Shown here piece after piece: positions 59,375-64,000 of a stretch of DNA of 64,000 nucleotides (position 1 is its first letter; every line of letters starts with the position of its first letter). The position numbers and the translations under genes were made by a program. The notes beneath the pieces were generated by a model. The model was not told the DNA's origin. It saw only the letters and a list, made by a program, of their open reading frames with translations, and searched no databases. This DNA comes from JBBAAP01 sp043808305. Its GTDB lineage: Bacteria; Planctomycetota; MHYJ01; JACQXL01. The DNA is taken from assembly GCA_043808305.1 (NCBI GenBank), contig JAZDFB010000003.1:1-64000 (forward strand), given 5' to 3'.

Positions 59375-60654
59375 AACAGATAACTATTCCTTTCGGCAAA
59401 GGCAACAGGAAGCTAAATCTGCCTGACCGGCTGGACTGCACAATTCTGAAAGCTCCGCGCATTTTGCCCGTAAAAAATATTGTTTCAGCTGTAAACCGGG
59501 CGCTAAATCGGCCTTTCGGAGCCAAGCCGTTCGATAAAATTTTTCGGCCCGCTGATAAAATCGCCATTGTTGTCCCGGATAAAACCCGCCGCTGCGGAAC
59601 GAATTTAATACTGGATATATTTATCAGCCGGCTGGGCAAAATAGGCGTACCCATTAAAAATATCGCTATTATTCTGGCCCGAGGGCTTCACTCGGGTCAC
59701 ACACCAAAAGAAATAAAAAGGATTGTAGGGAATAATATTTACGGGAGAATAAAGGTAATCGACCATGACTGCCACAATCACAAAGAACTTTCTGATATCG
59801 GTCGGACATCGTTCGGCACTCGGGTTCAAATAAACCGCTGGGCGGCCGAAGCGGATAAGGTTATCACGTTGGGCGTGATTCAATACCATTACTTTGCCGG
59901 ATTTTCCGGCGGGCGCAAGATGATTCTGCCCGGCATTGCCGGCTATGAATCCATCAACCAAAACCACAGCCTGGTATTAAACAGACCACCCGGTAAAGGT
60001 AAAAACCTCAATGCTTCTTTGGGTCAGCTGGCCGGCAATCCGGTCAATGATGATATGGTTGAAGCGATTTGCATGTTCAAAGTCGATTTTGCCGTCAATC
60101 TGGTTGTAAACCACCATGAAGAAATTATAAAGGTATTCGGTGGGGATATTATAAAATCACACCGGGCCGGATGTGCTTACGTTAATTCCTTTGGTCAGGT
60201 AATCCTGAAACAACCGGCCGACCTGGTTATTGCTTCAGCCGGGGGGTATCCAACCGATGTTAACTACATTCAAACCCACAAAACCATAGAACACTGCTCA
60301 AAGGCTTTGAAATCCGGCGGCAACATGCTTATTCTGGCCGAGTGCCCGGAAGGCATCGGCTCGGATATTTTCGTGGATTATCTTGGCTACGGCACAGCAG
60401 CGAAAATGGAGCAACAACTTCGGAAAAAGTATGTCGTTTCAGGCCAAACTGCGATGTGCTCGCTGATAAAAGCGCAGAAATTCAACATATATATTTACTC
60501 AAGGCTTCCCATCGGACTTATCAAGAAGATGAAATTGCGACCGGCGGCAAATCCGCAGTCAACCCTGAATAAACTGATTCCAGCCCTTCCCGACAATGCC
60601 CGTGTCCTAGTTTTTCCGGAAGGCTATAGCCTGATGCCAGTGATTAAACCATAG
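59371..60654 (+). CDS. larA: Nickel-pincer LarA-family racemase
   Basis: 427 residues. LarA-family enzymes racemise lactate or other 2-hydroxyacids with a pyridinium nickel-pincer cofactor. Seen: RGLHSGHTPKE, VIDHDCHNH, and HYFAGFSGGRKMILPGIAG with the Lys to which the cofactor is attached. The cofactor-synthesis genes larB, larC and larE are not in the window. The substrate may not be lactate, as the family is diverse. Confidence 0.85.
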   Translation: MKQITIPFGKGNRKLNLPDRLDCTILKAPRILPVKNIVSAVNRALNRPFGAKPFDKIFRPADKIAIVVPDKTRRCGTNLILDIFISRLGKIGVPIKNIAIILARGLHSGHTPKEIKRIVGNNIYGRIKVIDHDCHNHKELSDIGRTSFGTRVQINRWAAEADKVITLGVIQYHYFAGFSGGRKMILPGIAGYESINQNHSLVLNRPPGKGKNLNASLGQLAGNPVNDDMVEAICMFKVDFAVNLVVNHHEEIIKVFGGDIIKSHRAGCAYVNSFGQVILKQPADLVIASAGGYPTDVNYIQTHKTIEHCSKALKSGGNMLILAECPEGIGSDIFVDYLGYGTAAKMEQQLRKKYVVSGQTAMCSLIKAQKFNIYIYSRLPIGLIKKMKLRPAANPQSTLNKLIPALPDNARVLVFPEGYSLMPVIKP

Positions 60655-60746
60655 GCTTACCCGCATCCGTGGCAGATTCGTCAATTTCCCCATATTGTTA
60701 TCGTAATCAGGTTGATTGAAAATAGAGATTAAACTGGAAATGGGGG

Positions 60747-61622
60747 TTAATGGTTATCTGGGTGCGCAAAACTCACATTAGCTATTTGTTGTTTAGTTAC
60801 GCCATTCCGCTGTAACTTTTTTGTCAGCTCAACCATTTCTTTTGCCGAAGAACATAATCTGAATATTGTTGAGCCGCTGCCCGAAACCATTGCTCTGTGT
60901 CCGGTAATCCATTTAAACAACCGCCAGGCTTTTCCTAATTCTGGATAAAGCTTCAAGGCCACCGGTTCAAGGTCGTTTTGCATCAGACGGACGGTTTGTC
61001 TAATATCACCAGCGCATAAACAATGAATTATATCACTAACGTTATCGGTAGATTTCATCAACGCTAATTTTAAGTGCTGGTATATTCTCTTTGTTGGTAC
61101 AGGGAACCCCGAAAAAAACAAGATGTAATGTAAATCACCCTTTACATCCAGCGGGAAAACAATTTCACCCCGGCCTTTGACCAAAGCCGTGCCGCCGTAG
61201 ATGAAAAAAGGCGCATCCGATCCGATTTTAGCCGCTTGAATAGCCAGATCGCTCCGGGTCAGACCCAGCTTCCATAGCCGGTTAAGGCCTATCAGCGTTG
61301 CGGCGGCATTACTGCTTCCGCCGCCCAATCCGGCCCCGATAGGAATATGTTTAGCCAGGGATATCCGGACGCCTTGCTTGATACCGTATTCCCGTTTTAC
61401 CAGATCGACCGCCCGGTAAACCAGGTTGTTTTTACCGGTACTCAGCCCGGGATAATCGGTTTTTATGGAAATCCCCTGCCGGAATTCGGAAATTTCCAAT
61501 TCATCCGACAGGCTAATTGTTTGGAATATGCTTTCCAGCTCGTGGTAGCCGTCCGGCCGTTTGCCAATCACTTTCAAATAAAGATTCACCTTGGCCGGCG
61601 AACGCACTTTAATCTTGGGCAT
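60747..61622 (-). CDS. ispE: 4-diphosphocytidyl-2-C-methyl-D-erythritol kinase
   Basis: About 291 residues from ATG 61622; the longer frame to 61697 overlaps the next gene and adds non-family residues. Seen: RSPAKVNLYLKVIGKRPDGYHELESIFQ, the GHMP ATP loop PIGAGLGGGSSNAAATL, and VSGSGSTIFRL. IspE phosphorylates the product of IspD in isoprenoid synthesis. Confidence 0.94.
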   Translation of the reverse strand: MPKIKVRSPAKVNLYLKVIGKRPDGYHELESIFQTISLSDELEISEFRQGISIKTDYPGLSTGKNNLVYRAVDLVKREYGIKQGVRISLAKHIPIGAGLGGGSSNAAATLIGLNRLWKLGLTRSDLAIQAAKIGSDAPFFIYGGTALVKGRGEIVFPLDVKGDLHYILFFSGFPVPTKRIYQHLKLALMKSTDNVSDIIHCLCAGDIRQTVRLMQNDLEPVALKLYPELGKAWRLFKWITGHRAMVSGSGSTIFRLCSSAKEMVELTKKLQRNGVTKQQIANVSFAHPDNH

Positions 61623-61624
61623 AG

Positions 61625-61813
61625 CTAATGATTTATGATAAGGGCGACGATGCAGATGGTGATTACCACCAGACAGAGCAGTCTGAAATTCTTCCATGCC
61701 GTTCTAATGATATCGCGTGAATTGTCGGATAATATGCTTAATCCCAATCCGGCTGAAATTACAGCCGTGGCAAGAATAAACAGGGCAATAATGCTTAAAG
61801 AGTACAACATCAT
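61625..61813 (-). CDS. Small two-helix membrane protein
   Basis: 62 residues with hydrophobic segments at about 1-25 and 44-60. A strong GGAGGAAACAG site precedes the ATG. It sits 2 bp upstream of ispE and overlaps the next gene's stop by 1 bp. No family recognised. Confidence 0.6.
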   Translation of the reverse strand: MMLYSLSIIALFILATAVISAGLGLSILSDNSRDIIRTAWKNFRLLCLVVITICIVALIINH

Positions 61814-62172
61814 TAACTGTTTCCTCCTTCCGGTGGTTGGAACAGGCTCAGCAACACGACCAGATTAAGAGAACCGGCTATAGAGACATAAAGCAATCCG
61901 ATATCGTGGTAATACAGCGGAATCCGTCCGGCTGGGATAAAATGGGTAAACAAGTATGAAAACAGAAATACCAGCCCGCAGCCGAACTTAGAAAGATAAT
62001 AAAACGGGTTATCGTAAAAACGGATACTCCGGAAATCGGAAAGGGTAAGCCCAATGATAAGCGATAACAACACCAGCTCGAAAATCAGCAGTCCCTTCAG
62101 TTTTTTATTATACAGCCAGTGTCCCGCGCCGGGAACAAACCAGCCCAGTGCCAATGCGTAGATAATTTTCAT
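61813..62172 (-). CDS. Integral membrane protein with N-terminal WFVPGAGHWLYNK motif
   Basis: 119 residues, about four hydrophobic segments. The N-terminal GWFVPGAGHWLYNKKLKGLLIF resembles the TM2-like / DUF5683 group in which a Gly-rich PGxGxxY turn joins two helices. Its start overlaps the lptB stop by 1 bp. Function unknown; position after lptB suggests an envelope role. Confidence 0.65.
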   Translation of the reverse strand: MKIIYALALGWFVPGAGHWLYNKKLKGLLIFELVLLSLIIGLTLSDFRSIRFYDNPFYYLSKFGCGLVFLFSYLFTHFIPAGRIPLYYHDIGLLYVSIAGSLNLVVLLSLFQPPEGGNS

Positions 62173-62930
62173 TACATCTTGAACTTCTCGCCCAGGTACT
62201 TGCGCCGGGCGATGGGGTCATTCATTATTTCATCGGGCGAGCCCTTGCAGAGTATTTGGCCTTCATCAATAATATAAGAACGATCAGTCACGGCTAGGGT
62301 TTCCCTGACATTGTGGTCGGTCAAAAGAATGCTGATGCCCCTGGCACGCAGATGCTTGATAATTTCCTGAATCTCATTCACGGCAATAGGGTCAATACCC
62401 GAAAACGGCTCATCCAGAAGTATTAGCGACGGTTGAGTAATCAAAGAGCGGGCAATCTCCAACCGGCGCATCTCTCCGCCTGAAAGAGTATAGGCCTTCT
62501 GGCGGGACAGGTTGCTCAGTCCGAATTCCTCCAATAACCGGCCTGCTTCAGACATCCGCCGTCCTTTACTAAGCGCACGGGTTTCCAGTATGGCCAGCAG
62601 GTTATCCACTACAGTCATATTCTGGAATACCGAGTGTTCTTGAGGCAGGTAACCCATCCCGTACCGAACTCGCTTGTAAATAGGAAATTGTGAGAGATCC
62701 ACCCAGTTTTCTTCGCCCGGATTCCGGGTATCAGACGGGTTAGTATTAAGGTAAACCGCCCCGGCCGTAGGCAGAACCAGTCCGATAATCATCCTGAAAG
62801 TAGTAGTTTTACCGGCCCCGTTGCGGCCCAGAAGCCCGACTATTTCGCCCTTGCCGATATCAAAGCTTATGTTTTTCACCACCTCGCGTTTATGGTACGC
62901 CTTAACCAGTTTTTCTACTCTTAATAGCAT
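62172..62930 (-). CDS. lptB: LPS-export ABC transporter ATPase
   Basis: 252 residues. Seen: Walker A GRNGAGKTTTF, PQEHSVFQNMTVVDNL, signature LSGGEMRRLEIARSL, Walker B LILLDEPFSGIDP and the His of TDHNVRETL. This pattern, with the Q-loop SVF and FSGIDP, is LptB. It drives LPS from the inner membrane through the Lpt bridge. lptA, lptC, lptF and lptG are not seen here. Confidence 0.93.
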   Translation of the reverse strand: MLLRVEKLVKAYHKREVVKNISFDIGKGEIVGLLGRNGAGKTTTFRMIIGLVLPTAGAVYLNTNPSDTRNPGEENWVDLSQFPIYKRVRYGMGYLPQEHSVFQNMTVVDNLLAILETRALSKGRRMSEAGRLLEEFGLSNLSRQKAYTLSGGEMRRLEIARSLITQPSLILLDEPFSGIDPIAVNEIQEIIKHLRARGISILLTDHNVRETLAVTDRSYIIDEGQILCKGSPDEIMNDPIARRKYLGEKFKM

Positions 62931-63208
62931 ATTTTTTGCTGTTGATAATTTGTGGATAACTTTTCCTATCTCAAATTATCGCATAATAATATTATTTTCC
63001 ATATAACTCATTATATTATAATGAGATACTGAATGTGGAAAGATTATTTATATAACAATATGTATTATATATAGTTATATAGTAGCCCACCTCCCGATAA
63101 TACCCACAATCAAGTCTAAAACAACCCGTATAGGGCATTATCCATAACTTAATATTTAACTAATACTTATATTTTCTTCTGTGGAAATCAGGTTTATAAG
63201 TTTTCTCG
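62931..63208. other. AT-rich DnaA-box region
   Basis: 278 bp without genes. One perfect DnaA box TGTGGATAA (62951-62959), a near box TTATCCATA (63138-63146), weaker TTTTCCATA and TGTGGAAA forms, a 19-bp palindrome CTCATTATA-T-TATAATGAG (63007-63025) and a long AT tract (63041-63082). It may be a replication origin or a DnaA-regulated promoter region. Confidence 0.4.
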
Positions 63209-64000
63209 TTAATGTATAACTTTTATCCTTTTAAATGGCCAATAAACCATAATTCCCCGTCCGAAAACCTCGTCTTTATCAATAAATATAGAATTTTCTT
63301 CTTTTATATCAACAATATCTGCATATTTAATCTCATAAGACACACCCCAAATATCACCTCCGCGGTTATCTTTCTCATTGCGTATTATCCGAAATATACC
63401 GGCTGGCCGGTCCTCGACGCAATAATCGGTATCGCACTCGATAACTCGCTGGTTTTTAAGCGTTATAACCTTCTTTTGCCACAAGCGGCTGTCCTTGCTG
63501 TTAGGAACGTTATCGCCAAAAACGACATATTTGCCATTGGGAATAGCCACGGGGTTATCTTCCTTAAATGCGCTCCGGTAATCATAATCACCCGAATAAT
63601 AGATATCCCGGAGTATCTTCAGGTCCCAGAGCGTTACTTCCTTGTTATTGGCGCCGATGGATATTTTGTTATCAAAGGATGAAACATCATCGTCAAAATA
63701 CTCGGTATATGCGTGCCGGAACACCTCCCTGCCGTCCAGCATAACGCAAACCATTCCGTCGAAATTCATGCATTCCATAAAATGCTCCGCCGTATCTTTA
63801 ATATTAACTTTATCCAGTATGAACGACTGTGACTTCGCCGGTGTAAAAGTTTTATATTCAGCCAGCGAACTTTCTCCGGACCGGAGGCTGAATATAAAAT
63901 CACCGTTGGCTGTATTGAACGATATCTTCAATTCCGCGCCCGCTTCGGGCATCCGGAACCTGGCGGCTATTTTTATATCCGGCACAATATTCCGGCCGCC
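63209..64000 (-). CDS. Signal peptidase I-like protein, 3' part
   Basis: Reading frame open to the right edge; about 264 C-terminal residues visible. Seen near the end: NGKYVVFGDNVPNSKDSRLW, matching the signal peptidase I box GDNxxNSxDSR, and DEVFGRGIMVYWPFKRIKVI, matching the last strand. Before it lies a large beta-rich, lectin-like segment not found in ordinary LepB (FNTANGDFIFSLRSGESSLAEYK...). Catalytic Ser and Lys lie outside the window. Confidence 0.75.
   Translation of the reverse strand, partial: GGRNIVPDIKIAARFRMPEAGAELKISFNTANGDFIFSLRSGESSLAEYKTFTPAKSQSFILDKVNIKDTAEHFMECMNFDGMVCVMLDGREVFRHAYTEYFDDDVSSFDNKISIGANNKEVTLWDLKILRDIYYSGDYDYRSAFKEDNPVAIPNGKYVVFGDNVPNSKDSRLWQKKVITLKNQRVIECDTDYCVEDRPAGIFRIIRNEKDNRGGDIWGVSYEIKYADIVDIKEENSIFIDKDEVFGRGIMVYWPFKRIKVIH

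Noticed and set aside
61623..61697. Longer ispE start
   Set aside because: Adds residues outside the family and overlaps the small membrane protein gene.

Overview
The window reads as a gene-dense chromosome segment of a Gram-negative (diderm), probably strictly anaerobic bacterium. The diderm signs are lptB, kdsB, hldE, gmhA, lnt and many putative lipoproteins. The anaerobe signs are an HdrABC-MvhADG type electron-bifurcating complex, a ferredoxin-dependent 2-oxoacid oxidoreductase, a class I fumarase and a HydG maturase. GyrA, a divergent PurH, an ECF sigma/anti-sigma pair, secreted PQQ-like and HEAT proteins and a signal peptidase-like protein with a large insertion would fit an uncultured Planctomycetota-like lineage. 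That placement is inference, not proof.

Layout. 1-660: 5' part of a metallo-beta-lactamase (RNA-processing type) on the minus strand. 842-6005: gyrA, a HEAT-repeat lipoprotein, a small membrane protein and an exported metal-binding protein interrupted by an in-frame UGA. 6073-8866: a P-type cation ATPase preceded by a leader that matches the NiCo (czcD) riboswitch, with promoter, aptamer and terminator. 9283-13454: ECF sigma, anti-sigma, PQQ-propeller protein and an exported protein. 13969-16532: an EmrAB-type efflux pair. 17113-20515: AlkD-like protein, dapF, purH. 20695-28868: korDABG, fumarase alpha/beta and succinate dehydrogenase/fumarate reductase, which together form one arm of the TCA cycle, usable in either direction. 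29006-33679: rfbD-like gene, a second HEAT protein, a 22-bp tandem palindrome array and an AT-rich propeller protein. 33942-44706 (minus): hdrCBA, mvhDGA, hydrogenase protease, a four-helix-bundle protein, a short hypA and hydG. 45320-56697: hldE, gmhA, plsY, gpsA, ispD, lnt, nitroreductase, dprA, transglutaminase/TPR protein, kdsB, aminotransferase. 56810-60654: tandem FMN-domain protein, RsbW/RsbV-like pair, DUF523, larA. 60747-64000 (minus): ispE, two small membrane proteins, lptB, an AT-rich DnaA-box region, and the 3' part of a signal-peptidase-like gene.

The most unusual feature is a dense population of short palindromic repeats. In several families the loop or core is conserved while the two arms change together. 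The same elements lie inside protein-coding genes in frame: korG carries a 41-bp copy almost identical to an intergenic copy at 9091-9132, and purH and mvhD share a 39-bp element that also occurs between hdrA and hdrB. This resembles the in-frame palindromic elements known from Rickettsia, in an unrelated organism.

Limits: everything was read by eye. No homology search, folding or composition calculation was run, and family names rest on motifs.
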